A stretch of 64,000 bases of DNA. Source: Alteromonadaceae bacterium XY-R5 (lineage in GTDB: Bacteria > Pseudomonadota > Gammaproteobacteria > Enterobacterales > Alteromonadaceae). The translations under genes were made by a program, and so were the position numbers. Below the pieces are notes generated by a model, which saw nothing but the letters and a program-made list of their open reading frames with translations, searched no databases and had not been told where the DNA came from. This document shows positions 35,534-42,708 of the stretch, one piece after another (positions within the stretch are counted from its first letter, which is position 1; each line of letters opens with the position of its first letter). The stretch is from the NCBI GenBank assembly GCA_001660395.1, contig LXWE01000009.1, positions 79,057 through 143,056 on the forward strand, in the 5' to 3' direction.

Positions 35534-37134
35534 TATGCTGCCTCCTTGCTGGCCAGAATATGCTGATGCAGGCGTTTACTCGCATCCAGTGCAGACAGAA
35601 TGGCACCTTCCTGCCAGGCATTCAGATACGACGCGTGTTCGCCTGCCAGGACGATACGGCCATCAATCTGACACAAATTATTGTAATGCGCTGCACGCGA
35701 TTCCTGGGTCCAGACACCACAGCAGCCATGAGACCAGGGCACGCGGTGCCAGCCTACTGCAATGCCATTATCAAATTCCTGTAAATATTGAGGATGGATT
35801 TTGGCGCCCATCTCGACTGCTTTAGCTACCCGCTGTGCTGGGGTCATTGAGGTAAATTCAAAACCATTTGGCGCTCCCCAAATATAGCCACCCAGTAATA
35901 CACCTTTGCCTGAACTGCCAAAATCATAGTTGGGGTACGCAATATTGCGAATGGGTAAGTCGGTATAGCTAATGCCGCCATAAATGGCTTCATCCTGTTC
36001 CCAGAAACGGCGTTTAAACTGTAAACCAAATTTCACTGCCGCATTGGATGGCACTGCCCGAATAGCTGCCTGCATAGGCCCGCCAGCATCCAGTGGAATC
36101 TGGCTAAGAATAGAAAGAGGCAGGGTACAAATACAGTAATCCGCCTGAGCGGTCTGGCTTTGGCCCGAGCTAAGATCGTCATAGGTTACGGTAACGCCTT
36201 GATCCGATTGCTGGATACGGGTGACTTTGGCCTGATAGGTGATAAGATCTTTGACCTGACGCTCGAAGCCCTTGGCCACACCATCCATACCGCCAACAGG
36301 TTGGAATATTTGGGTTTGGTGGTCGTCCATCTGTCCCTGCGCGATACTGCGCCATAGCTGTGATTCTAATAATGCGGAGAAATCCAGCGGCTCAGAGGGT
36401 TCGCGTTCTGGCATGAGGCCTCCGCCAGGATGCACGGCAAAGCCACGCCGCAGACTGCTTTCTAATGAGCGCTTATACTGCTGATTTTTATCGAGTGCAC
36501 CCCAGTCACGCAGGGATTCCAGCAAGCGTTGGGCATCTTCGCTTGTCAGTTCTTGGTCTAGAGCCCCTTGCTGGATGCATTTACTGAGTAATTCGCCGAC
36601 ATGGCCCTGATAGTCGGATTGAATTGCGCGGTAGCGCTGAGGTTTACCGCCAAAGGCCTGGGTGGAATGGACGTAAGCATTGTAATTCACCTGCACAAAG
36701 CCTTCGAGCTTGACCCCGAATTTATGGCAGTAGTGCAAAATGGCGCGGTGATGGTAAGGGATTCGCCATGGACCTGGGTTGAGATAACCGCCGTCTTCAA
36801 ACTGGCAATGCTGGGTTGCACCTCCGAGTTCAGTGAAGGTGTCGCCACCACGAATGGTCCAACAGCGGCCGCCAGCACGATTATTGTATTCCAATATGCG
36901 TACCTTGTAGCCTGCCTTACGCAATTCGTAGGCTGCGGTCATGCCGGCAACGCCTGCTCCGAGGATCAGGATGCTGCTGCCTTTCGGCGCCTGGCTCAAT
37001 TGGTAACTGGCATCGAAGGTGGATTCGGCGGCAAGACTTAATGATGTCATCGCCCTGTACATCGCGGCGGCCCCCGCGGTTTTACCGATCCATCCTAATA
37101 GCTCACGCCTGGTAATGTGTTCACCCTGTTGCAT
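35533..37134 (-). CDS. Tat-exported FAD-dependent amine oxidase/dehydrogenase
   Basis: 533 residues. The N-terminus 'TRRELLGWIGKTAGAAAM' is a twin-arginine signal, so the protein is folded with FAD and exported. The FAD-binding Rossmann motif 'ILILGAGVAGMTAAYELRKAG' is at about 54-74, and 'NNRAGGRCWTIRGG' follows. The C-terminal FAD segment is 'GRIVLAGEHASYLNAWQEGA'. The family includes monoamine, polyamine and L-amino-acid oxidases; the substrate cannot be told. Coupling to a cytochrome c suggests that it works as a dehydrogenase feeding electrons to the respiratory chain rather than an H2O2-making oxidase; that is inference. Confidence 0.9.
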   Translation of the reverse strand: MQQGEHITRRELLGWIGKTAGAAAMYRAMTSLSLAAESTFDASYQLSQAPKGSSILILGAGVAGMTAAYELRKAGYKVRILEYNNRAGGRCWTIRGGDTFTELGGATQHCQFEDGGYLNPGPWRIPYHHRAILHYCHKFGVKLEGFVQVNYNAYVHSTQAFGGKPQRYRAIQSDYQGHVGELLSKCIQQGALDQELTSEDAQRLLESLRDWGALDKNQQYKRSLESSLRRGFAVHPGGGLMPEREPSEPLDFSALLESQLWRSIAQGQMDDHQTQIFQPVGGMDGVAKGFERQVKDLITYQAKVTRIQQSDQGVTVTYDDLSSGQSQTAQADYCICTLPLSILSQIPLDAGGPMQAAIRAVPSNAAVKFGLQFKRRFWEQDEAIYGGISYTDLPIRNIAYPNYDFGSSGKGVLLGGYIWGAPNGFEFTSMTPAQRVAKAVEMGAKIHPQYLQEFDNGIAVGWHRVPWSHGCCGVWTQESRAAHYNNLCQIDGRIVLAGEHASYLNAWQEGAILSALDASKRLHQHILASKEAA

Positions 37135-37509
37135 ACTTCAACTTCTCCATTACAAATAAATCATTGATTTTATTGTTTTTCCTTAACTTCCCCCGTGGAG
37201 GCTAAGGCTGATTCTTCCGGTGATGGATAAGTTTTAATGGCGCGATAGTCACACCCTTGTTGCTCACCTTATTTTAATTATTGTCAGTACAGCTTGTTGC
37301 TTTTGTGAGCACTCTGATGTTGTTTTCGATAATAACCATCGCGCTAAGGCTGTATAGAGAGTGTTCGACGAGTGGTGGAATTGGAAAGATAAGTGACGAT
37401 TAATTGCCCATAGTGACTAAAAAGTTAGCAGGTTTAGGTAAAAATACTTCTTGCATCGTGTGGTAGCTTGTCCTAGTTTAGGTCAATTGTCCTAATGATG
37501 GGGCTGTTT
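37135..37509. promoter_or_regulatory. Divergent intergenic region with TetR half-sites
   Basis: 375 bases between the oxidase and the TetR gene, with no supported ORF. Next to the TetR gene, three alternating half-sites lie in tandem: TTGTCCTA (37468-37475), TTAGGTCAA (37478-37486) and TTGTCCTAA (37487-37495). The last two form an 18-bp palindrome with one mismatched pair. Confidence 0.55.
37478..37495. promoter_or_regulatory. Probable TetR operator (autoregulation)
   Basis: TTAGGTCAATTGTCCTAA is a palindrome with 8 of 9 pairs matched, just before the regulator's start. A further half-site TTGTCCTA at 37468 pairs with the left arm as well, so two overlapping operators are possible. Confidence 0.6.
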
Positions 37510-38073
37510 ATGTCCACAAAAGCATCTACTCGTCAGGCTATTATTGTGGCTGCTGATCGCTTGTTTTATCAGCAAGGGTTTGCGCATACCTCTTTTGCCA
37601 ATATTGCCGAACAGGTCAATATTTCTCGTGGTAACTTCTATCACCATTTTAAGACTAAAGACGACATTCTGACCGCAGTGATTGGCTGGCGCCGAGAAAA
37701 GATTGCAGCCATGCTGTTAGTATGGGAACAGCAGGCGGTGACACCCCACGCCAGAATAAAACAGTATCTTCAGTTACTGGAACGTAATTTTAATGACATT
37801 GCACAGTTTGGCTGCCCCATCGGTAGTTTGTGTACTGAAGTCAGTAAACTAGGGCATCAGGCCAAACCCATCGCCGATGCGCTCTCGCATTTGTTTATTG
37901 ATTGGTTACAGCAGCAGTTTGCGGCGTGTGGCTGTCATCAGCTTGCCAGAACCTATGCTTTACAAGCTTTTGCCTGGAGTCAGGGACTGGCGGTGATGGC
38001 AACATTCGCCAAAGATCCCGGATTTGTGCGTCAGGAGGTAAAGCGCATGTGCGAATGGGTAGACAGCCTCTAG
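37510..38073 (+). CDS. TetR/AcrR-family transcriptional regulator
   Basis: 187 residues from ATG 37510 (MSTKASTRQAI); in-frame ATGs at 37495 and 37498 overlap the operator and are less likely. The TetR helix-turn-helix is clear in 'TSFANIAEQVNISRGNFYHHFKTKDDIL' (about 27-54). The C-terminal ligand domain contains several Cys residues (GCPIGSLCTEV, ACGCH), which in related regulators of the NemR type respond to electrophiles; that is only a possibility here. It is followed 40 bases later by a YciI-family gene and is probably autorepressed through the adjacent palindrome. Confidence 0.92.
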   Translation: MSTKASTRQAIIVAADRLFYQQGFAHTSFANIAEQVNISRGNFYHHFKTKDDILTAVIGWRREKIAAMLLVWEQQAVTPHARIKQYLQLLERNFNDIAQFGCPIGSLCTEVSKLGHQAKPIADALSHLFIDWLQQQFAACGCHQLARTYALQAFAWSQGLAVMATFAKDPGFVRQEVKRMCEWVDSL

Positions 38074-38113
38074 GCGCATCGAAATTTCATAGCCAGACAA
38101 CGGAGACGACAAT

Positions 38114-38413
38114 ATGTTTATTGTTACACTGAGATTTGCAAAAAATAAAAGCCAGGCCGCGCAATGGCTGGAAAAGCATAACGGCTGGTTGCAGCAGGGC
38201 TTTGAGAATGGCTGGTTTTTACTTTGCGGCGGTCTGTCGGGTGGCAGCGGAGGTGTCATTTTGTGTAAGGATATTGGTATGGAGCAGGTGCAGGCGTTTG
38301 TGCAGGAAGATCCCTTTGTGCAGCACGCTGTTGTTACGCCGGAAATCCTGCAAGTGTGCCCAACGCGCACGGCACCTGCACTGAGCTTTTTGATCAATGA
38401 AGTCGAGGCGTAG
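38114..38413 (+). CDS. YciI-family protein
   Basis: 99 residues with the YCII ferredoxin-like fold: 'FIVTLRFAKNKSQAAQWLEKHNGWLQQG' with the conserved His, 'LLCGGLSGGSGGVIL', and 'VQEDPFVQHAVVTPEIL' with the conserved Asp-Pro-Phe. YciI relatives form dimers, and the His-Asp pair resembles that of chlorinating or dechlorinating enzymes, but no general function is known. Placed 40 bases after the TetR gene and 8 before tag, so it is likely part of the same unit and possibly the regulator's main target. Confidence 0.85.
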   Translation: MFIVTLRFAKNKSQAAQWLEKHNGWLQQGFENGWFLLCGGLSGGSGGVILCKDIGMEQVQAFVQEDPFVQHAVVTPEILQVCPTRTAPALSFLINEVEA

Positions 38414-38421
38414 GAAGTGTC

Positions 38422-39030
38422 ATGAGTAAAACTGTTTTAGGACCCGATGGTAAGCCCCGTTGTGGCTGGTGTGGCGATGTGGCCGAGTTTTTCCCTTACC
38501 ATGACAAGGAATGGGGTTTTCCGGTAACGGACGATGTTCGTCTGTTTGAAAAGCTGTGTCTGGAGAGTTTTCAGTCGGGCCTGAGTTGGCGCACGATTTT
38601 GGCCAAGCGCGAAAATTTCCGTCGGGCCTTTTGTGGCTTTGATTTTCATCAGGTGGCAGCGTTTGGCCAGCAGGAAATCGATTCTCTGTTAGGGGATGCC
38701 GGTATAGTCCGCCATCGCGGCAAAATTGAGGCGGTGATCAACAATGCGCAAAAGGCCATTGAGTTGGTACAAGAGGCCGGATCGCTGGCGGCATTCTTTT
38801 GGCAGTATCAGCCCAAAACGGATGTCTCGCCACAAAGTATGTCTACCAGTGCTGAGTCGGTTGCTTTGTCGAAGGCATTAAAAAAACGTGGCTGGAAATT
38901 CGTTGGCCCAACAACGGTATTTGCCTTTATGCAGGCCATGGGCCTGGTTAATGATCATCTGGAAGAGTGTGTTATTCGCATGGACGTCGAAAAAGCGAAA
39001 TTAGACTTTACGTCACCTGTTATCGAGTAG
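38422..39030 (+). CDS. tag: DNA-3-methyladenine glycosylase I
   Basis: 202 residues. It excises 3-methyladenine from alkylated DNA to start base excision repair. The zinc and substrate signature is seen near the N-terminus in 'RCGWCGDVAEFFPYHDKEWG', followed by 'FEKLCLESFQSGLSWRTIL' with the helix-hairpin-helix-like core. The conserved Glu and Trp of the base pocket lie in 'DKEWG'. Start ATG 38422 has TAGGAAG upstream. It overlaps no gene and is 8 bases after yciI. The TetR-YciI-Tag order could reflect a response to electrophilic or alkylating stress, which is inference. Confidence 0.94.
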   Translation: MSKTVLGPDGKPRCGWCGDVAEFFPYHDKEWGFPVTDDVRLFEKLCLESFQSGLSWRTILAKRENFRRAFCGFDFHQVAAFGQQEIDSLLGDAGIVRHRGKIEAVINNAQKAIELVQEAGSLAAFFWQYQPKTDVSPQSMSTSAESVALSKALKKRGWKFVGPTTVFAFMQAMGLVNDHLEECVIRMDVEKAKLDFTSPVIE

Positions 39031-39061
39031 CCCCGTTTATCTTTCGGGCAAAGGAGTTGTT

Positions 39062-39991
39062 TTGGATACGGTAATCAATATCACCGCACCGATTTTCTTT
39101 CTGATTTTTATCGGCTTTTTAGCTGTGCGTCTGGGATTTATCAGTAAAGATGCGATCCCGGGATTAAGCCGTTTTGTACTGTACTTGGCGCTACCAGCGT
39201 TGGTGTTTGGCAATATCCTCAGTATGGATTTCGGCCAGATTATTAATATGTCTTACATGCTGGTCTACGCGGCTGGTGGCATTTGCGCCTTTGTTGTTGC
39301 AACACTGGTGACCCGTTATGCATTTTCTGATAGCTGGCAACAGGCCGGCGTACGCGGACTGGGAGCGGCATTACCTAACAGTGCTTTTGTTGGCTTTCCT
39401 ATCTTGCAGCAGTACTTTAGTGACCCACCGGCACAGGCATTTGCGATGGCGGTGATGGTTGAAAATATTTTGCTTATGCCGCTGGTGCTGATTTTTCTGG
39501 AGTCTGTCAGTGGACAGCATCAGGGGAATCAGTCGCGCTTAGTGAAAACCGTATTATCCAGAGTGATTAAAAACCCAATCATAGTGGCTGTATTGCTGGG
39601 GCTGGGGGGATCGTTGCTGGGCATACACTTGCCTAAGTTTATAACGACAGGGCTGGAGATTTTAGCCAAGGGCAGCGCAGCTGTGGCGTTGATTGTGATC
39701 GGGGGCGCCTTAGTTGGGGTGTCGATACGCGGCAGTTTAGGACAAATGGGTTGCGTTGCCGTGGCGAAATTACTGGTGTTTCCGTTAGTGGTGTTTGCCT
39801 TGTTGCAATGGATACCTGGTATCCCTTCTGACCTGAAGATGTGTGTGTTGTTGTTTGCGGCGATGCCTATGTTCAGTATCTATCCGATAATCGGTGGGCA
39901 GTATGGACAGCAGAGTTTCTGCGCCAGTACCTTGCTGATTACGACCGTGGCAGCCTTTTTTAGTGTCAGTGTACTGCTCGCTTTGCTGTAA
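39062..39991 (+). CDS. AEC-family transporter (auxin efflux carrier-like)
   Basis: 309 residues from TTG 39062, which has AAGGAG about six bases upstream; no ATG is available near the conserved N-terminus. Ten membrane segments in a five-plus-five arrangement are suggested by the hydropathy. Family features are 'PIFFLIFIGFLAVRLGF', 'GLGAALPNSAFVGFPIL' with the conserved Asn at the helix break, and 'FAAMPMFSIYPIIGGQYGQ' in the second half. Members export or import small carboxylates or amino acids; the substrate is unknown. It follows tag by 31 bases. Confidence 0.88.
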   Translation: MDTVINITAPIFFLIFIGFLAVRLGFISKDAIPGLSRFVLYLALPALVFGNILSMDFGQIINMSYMLVYAAGGICAFVVATLVTRYAFSDSWQQAGVRGLGAALPNSAFVGFPILQQYFSDPPAQAFAMAVMVENILLMPLVLIFLESVSGQHQGNQSRLVKTVLSRVIKNPIIVAVLLGLGGSLLGIHLPKFITTGLEILAKGSAAVALIVIGGALVGVSIRGSLGQMGCVAVAKLLVFPLVVFALLQWIPGIPSDLKMCVLLFAAMPMFSIYPIIGGQYGQQSFCASTLLITTVAAFFSVSVLLALL

Positions 39992-40164
39992 CTATTTTAT
40001 TCTGTTTGGGTAGCTAATTAGCCTGCTTATAAAAGTGAGAGGCATGCTCATCAATTTAGGGTATGCTTCTTGCCTGTCATACTCCCAATGCCCCAAGCGC
40101 GGACATGATATCGAAGTAATTCGAATAACCTCTCTATAAAAACAACACCGATTAGGAAAACAAT

Positions 40165-41166
40165 ATGAAATCACTTCGCAGTATGTTTTCACTACTGTTA
40201 TTCGTTAGCTGTACCAATTTGGTGCAAGCTGAGCAATTAGGCCCTCAGGATTTCTCCCAGGTTAAAAATAAGTGGACCGCAATTGTGGCTGCTTATGAGC
40301 CGGAAATTATTGCCGTGGATAAGGCAATTGCCGAAGCGCCGGATGCGCAAATTACTGAAACCCGTTTCTATCGCGGTGTTCGTTATCAGATCGGTAGCTA
40401 TAAAGGTGAGCCAATCATTATCTTCGCCAGCGGTGTGAGTGTGCCCAATGCAGCCATGACGATTCAGATGGCACTGGATTACTTTCCCATCGACAAGGTG
40501 ATCATGATGGGGATTGCCGGTGCGGTAAATCCGGTATTTGAACCTGGCGACATTGCCGTTCCTGAGCGTTGGTACTATCACGATGAATCTGTGTATGTGA
40601 ACCCTGATCCAAAGCGCAATGGTGAGTTTGTATTACCTGATTACTACGAAGCGTATCGCAAAGCCTGGAAAGCGCGTGAAGCGACTGATGAGCATGCGCC
40701 GAAGTATAAAAACTTTGGTTTTATTCAACCGGCAGAAGTTGAAGTGATTAAACAAGGTTGGGATGAGCCGAAGAAACAGCCTTACTTTAGCGCCGATGCT
40801 GATTTGCTGGCGTTGGCTGAGCAAGCGGCAAAAAATGCCCAAATCAAAATGCCGTCTGGTCATGAGATCAAAATCCGTGTCGGTGGCAACGGTGTGACGG
40901 GCTCGGTTTTTCTGGATAACGCCGATTACCGTAAATGGTTGCGTGATGTGTATAAAGCAGACGTAACCGAAATGGAATCTGCTGCAGTTGCACAAGTCTG
41001 TTTTATCAACGATGTAGATTGGGTGGTTATTCGTTCGATCAGTGACCTGGCCGGTGGACAGCAAGGTAAAAACGTCGAGAATGTGTTTGATGCCATTGCT
41101 TCTGGTACGGGCGCGAAGCTGCTGATGGGCATGCTGGACCAACTGGCGGCGAAAGAAGCGCAGTAA
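40165..41166 (+). CDS. Exported nucleosidase of the MTA/SAH nucleosidase (PNP_UDP_1) family
   Basis: 333 residues with a clear signal peptide of about 22 residues ending VQA. The catalytic domain shows 'GVSVPNAAMTIQMALDYF', 'VIMMGIAGAVNP', 'EMESAAVAQVC' (purine and ribose-binding Met-Glu) and 'RSISDLAGG' with the catalytic Asp, as in MTA/SAH nucleosidases, which split methylthioadenosine or S-adenosylhomocysteine to adenine and a thio-ribose. The cytoplasmic Pfs enzymes are about 230 residues; this one is longer, with an insertion at about 140-230. Periplasmic placement would suit salvage of extracellular nucleosides. The substrate is not established. Single-gene unit with its own terminator. 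Confidence 0.85.
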   Translation: MKSLRSMFSLLLFVSCTNLVQAEQLGPQDFSQVKNKWTAIVAAYEPEIIAVDKAIAEAPDAQITETRFYRGVRYQIGSYKGEPIIIFASGVSVPNAAMTIQMALDYFPIDKVIMMGIAGAVNPVFEPGDIAVPERWYYHDESVYVNPDPKRNGEFVLPDYYEAYRKAWKAREATDEHAPKYKNFGFIQPAEVEVIKQGWDEPKKQPYFSADADLLALAEQAAKNAQIKMPSGHEIKIRVGGNGVTGSVFLDNADYRKWLRDVYKADVTEMESAAVAQVCFINDVDWVVIRSISDLAGGQQGKNVENVFDAIASGTGAKLLMGMLDQLAAKEAQ

Positions 41167-41192
41167 GCTTGTCTTGATTCATAGTGTAAATT

Positions 41193-41215
41193 AAAGGGCG
41201 CTAAGCGCCCTTTTT
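41193..41215 (+). terminator. Rho-independent terminator
   Basis: AAAGGGCGC / GCGCCCTTT with loop TAA, followed by TT. The A/T flanks make it work in both directions, so it also serves the convergent FlgO-like gene ending at 41230. Confidence 0.85.
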
Positions 41216-41229
41216 AGTTTGCGCCATAT

Positions 41230-41979
41230 TTAATCGCCCACACTATTTAACACTATCCCATCGCGCATACCAGCAGGGAGCAGGCTGTTGACCACAAACT
41301 GGGGGACAAAGCCTTTGCTGGACGCAACCACCAGTTTACTGGCCAAATCGACCATGCGGACATTCAAAATAACGCCTGCATCGTTGTACGTCATGGTACC
41401 GGACAATACATACTTCACACCGGGATTATTGTTGAGTTCTTTCAGGGAACGGCTGAAAACAAAATCCCCGCTAGGTCCTACGTGTATGCTCTGGGTGGTT
41501 TTGATATCCAGCACGGGAATACCAAATTCCTGTAGTTCGGTGATAAAGCTTTCCGCCAGTTGGTTCCCAAGAATATTGGTTTGGTTGAGGTTACTGTTTA
41601 AATCGACAAAGGATGCCACCGCAACGGGCGTATTAACGCTAACGTAGCGCATGTTCTCAACCAGTTTCATGGCGATTTGTTCGGCGTAGTCGCCCAACAG
41701 CTTGTGGGTGTAAGCAGGCCGGTAACTGTTGGCAGGAGGCTGCCAGCCGTTATATTGCGGCGCAAAGGGTGTTGGGGTGGGAATAGGAGGTTGTAATTGA
41801 TTATCTTCGACATCGACCCAAATATCGCTGCCGTGATGATGCCGTGCCAGGGTCTGGGGCTTCGCCAGAGTGATATGGTGTTGATTATGCAGATGATTGT
41901 CTGCAAGGGGCCTGTGATGATGAGCACAGCCGGACAAGCTAGAAACTGCAAGTGCAGCAATTAATAATGAATATCGCAT
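41230..41979 (-). CDS. FlgO-domain outer-membrane lipoprotein
   Basis: 249 residues; LSGC lipobox with Cys18. A His-rich linker follows (AHHHRPLADNHLHNQHH, further HHH near 48), then a Pro-rich stretch, then a FlgO-type domain from about 90: 'VNTPVAVASFVDLNSNLNQTNILGNQLAESFITELQEFGIPVLD' and 'YVLSGTMTYNDAGVILNVRMVD'. FlgO in Vibrio is an outer-membrane lipoprotein needed for flagellar stability, but here no flagellar gene is adjacent and the His-rich segment may bind metal. The start has GAGGAG seven bases upstream, inside a hairpin. Convergent with the nucleosidase gene. Confidence 0.82.
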   Translation of the reverse strand: MRYSLLIAALAVSSLSGCAHHHRPLADNHLHNQHHITLAKPQTLARHHHGSDIWVDVEDNQLQPPIPTPTPFAPQYNGWQPPANSYRPAYTHKLLGDYAEQIAMKLVENMRYVSVNTPVAVASFVDLNSNLNQTNILGNQLAESFITELQEFGIPVLDIKTTQSIHVGPSGDFVFSRSLKELNNNPGVKYVLSGTMTYNDAGVILNVRMVDLASKLVVASSKGFVPQFVVNSLLPAGMRDGIVLNSVGD

Positions 41980-41980
41980 G

Positions 41981-42008
41981 ATTTTCTCCTCAAACTCTCG
42001 GAGAAAAT
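41981..42008 (-). promoter_or_regulatory. Perfect hairpin sequestering the ribosome binding site of the FlgO-like gene
   Basis: On the coding strand ATTTTCTCC, ten unpaired bases, then GGAGAAAAT, one base before the ATG. The 9-bp perfect stem places the Shine-Dalgarno GGAG in its 3' arm, so translation should be blocked until the stem opens (temperature, ligand, sRNA or RNA chaperone). Confidence 0.7.
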
Positions 42009-42035
42009 TGTTATCCGGCTACCCTTCAGTATCCA

Positions 42036-42050
42036 TAAGAATGATTCTTA
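42036..42050. repeat. 15-bp palindrome TAAGAATGATTCTTA
   Basis: Perfect inverted repeat with one central base, in the upstream region of the FlgO-like gene. It has the AT-rich look of a Fur-type box but matches that consensus only partly. Confidence 0.45.
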
Positions 42051-42080
42051 ATTGGTCTAAGACTTTTTCTTAGACCAATT
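42050..42080 (-). terminator. 13-bp stem-loop overlapping the stop codon of the response regulator gene
   Basis: AATTGGTCTAAGA / TCTTAGACCAATT with a 5-base loop. On the coding (minus) strand it includes the last codons and the stop, and is followed by AAGAATC rather than a U tract, so it may protect the 3' end or terminate weakly. Confidence 0.55.
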
Positions 42081-42708
42081 CACTTACATCTAACATGCCT
42101 TCATTTAATGCCAGTTTCATTAGCTCAAACTGATTGCTTATTCTGAGTTTTTGGAAAATATTAGCTCTGTGGCTTAACACTGTTTTGGGCATTGTATTGG
42201 TTTGTTTAGCGACATCTTTTGTTCCAAAGCCGCGGGCAAGCAAGGCAAATATTTCCATTTCACGCTCGGTCAGATGATTAAACGCATCCGCTTTTTGATG
42301 AGCGAATAAGAGTGTTTTGCTCAGTGCCTGACTCAAATAATTCTGCCCTTGGCTGATCGCTTTGATAGCCGTGATGATCTCTTCTGCAGCCCCTCGTTTG
42401 GAGAGATAGCCGTTGGCGCCAAGCTCAATGGCACTGGAGATATAATGATGGTGTTCGTACATACTGACCATTAGCGTCGCAAGGTTAGGTTGGTGCTTTC
42501 GAACTTGCTCAAGCAGGGCGATTCCGTTCTTTTCTGGTAACGAGATATCTATCAGTAATACATGGGTATTTGCCAATGGCAAGGCCTCGAGACAGTCGTG
42601 ATACCCCTCAAATTCATGACTAACCTGCCAGTTTGGTTGAAGATTTATAAGATGAGCAAATGACTGACGAACCATCTGATGGTCATCGACCAGAGCAATC
42701 CTTAGCAT
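42070..42708 (-). CDS. LuxR/NarL-type response regulator
   Basis: 212 residues. Receiver domain (1 to about 120) with the acidic pair Asp8-Asp9, phosphoacceptor Asp54 in 'LLIDISLPEKNG', a Ser in 'LMVSMYEHH' and Lys in 'YLSKRG'. The C-terminal LuxR helix-turn-helix (about 145-205) reads 'LTEREMEIFALLARGFGTKDVAKQTNTMPKTVLSHRANIFQKL'. Its start overlaps the end of the kinase gene by seven bases, making a cognate two-component pair. Targets are unknown; the neighbouring FlgO-like gene on the same strand is one candidate. Confidence 0.94.
   Translation of the reverse strand: MLRIALVDDHQMVRQSFAHLINLQPNWQVSHEFEGYHDCLEALPLANTHVLLIDISLPEKNGIALLEQVRKHQPNLATLMVSMYEHHHYISSAIELGANGYLSKRGAAEEIITAIKAISQGQNYLSQALSKTLLFAHQKADAFNHLTEREMEIFALLARGFGTKDVAKQTNTMPKTVLSHRANIFQKLRISNQFELMKLALNEGMLDVSELV

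Noticed and set aside
42005..42016. Lac-operator-like sequence on the minus strand (GGATAACAATTT)
   Set aside because: Too short and one-sided; it partly coincides with the RBS hairpin, which explains its conserved look.
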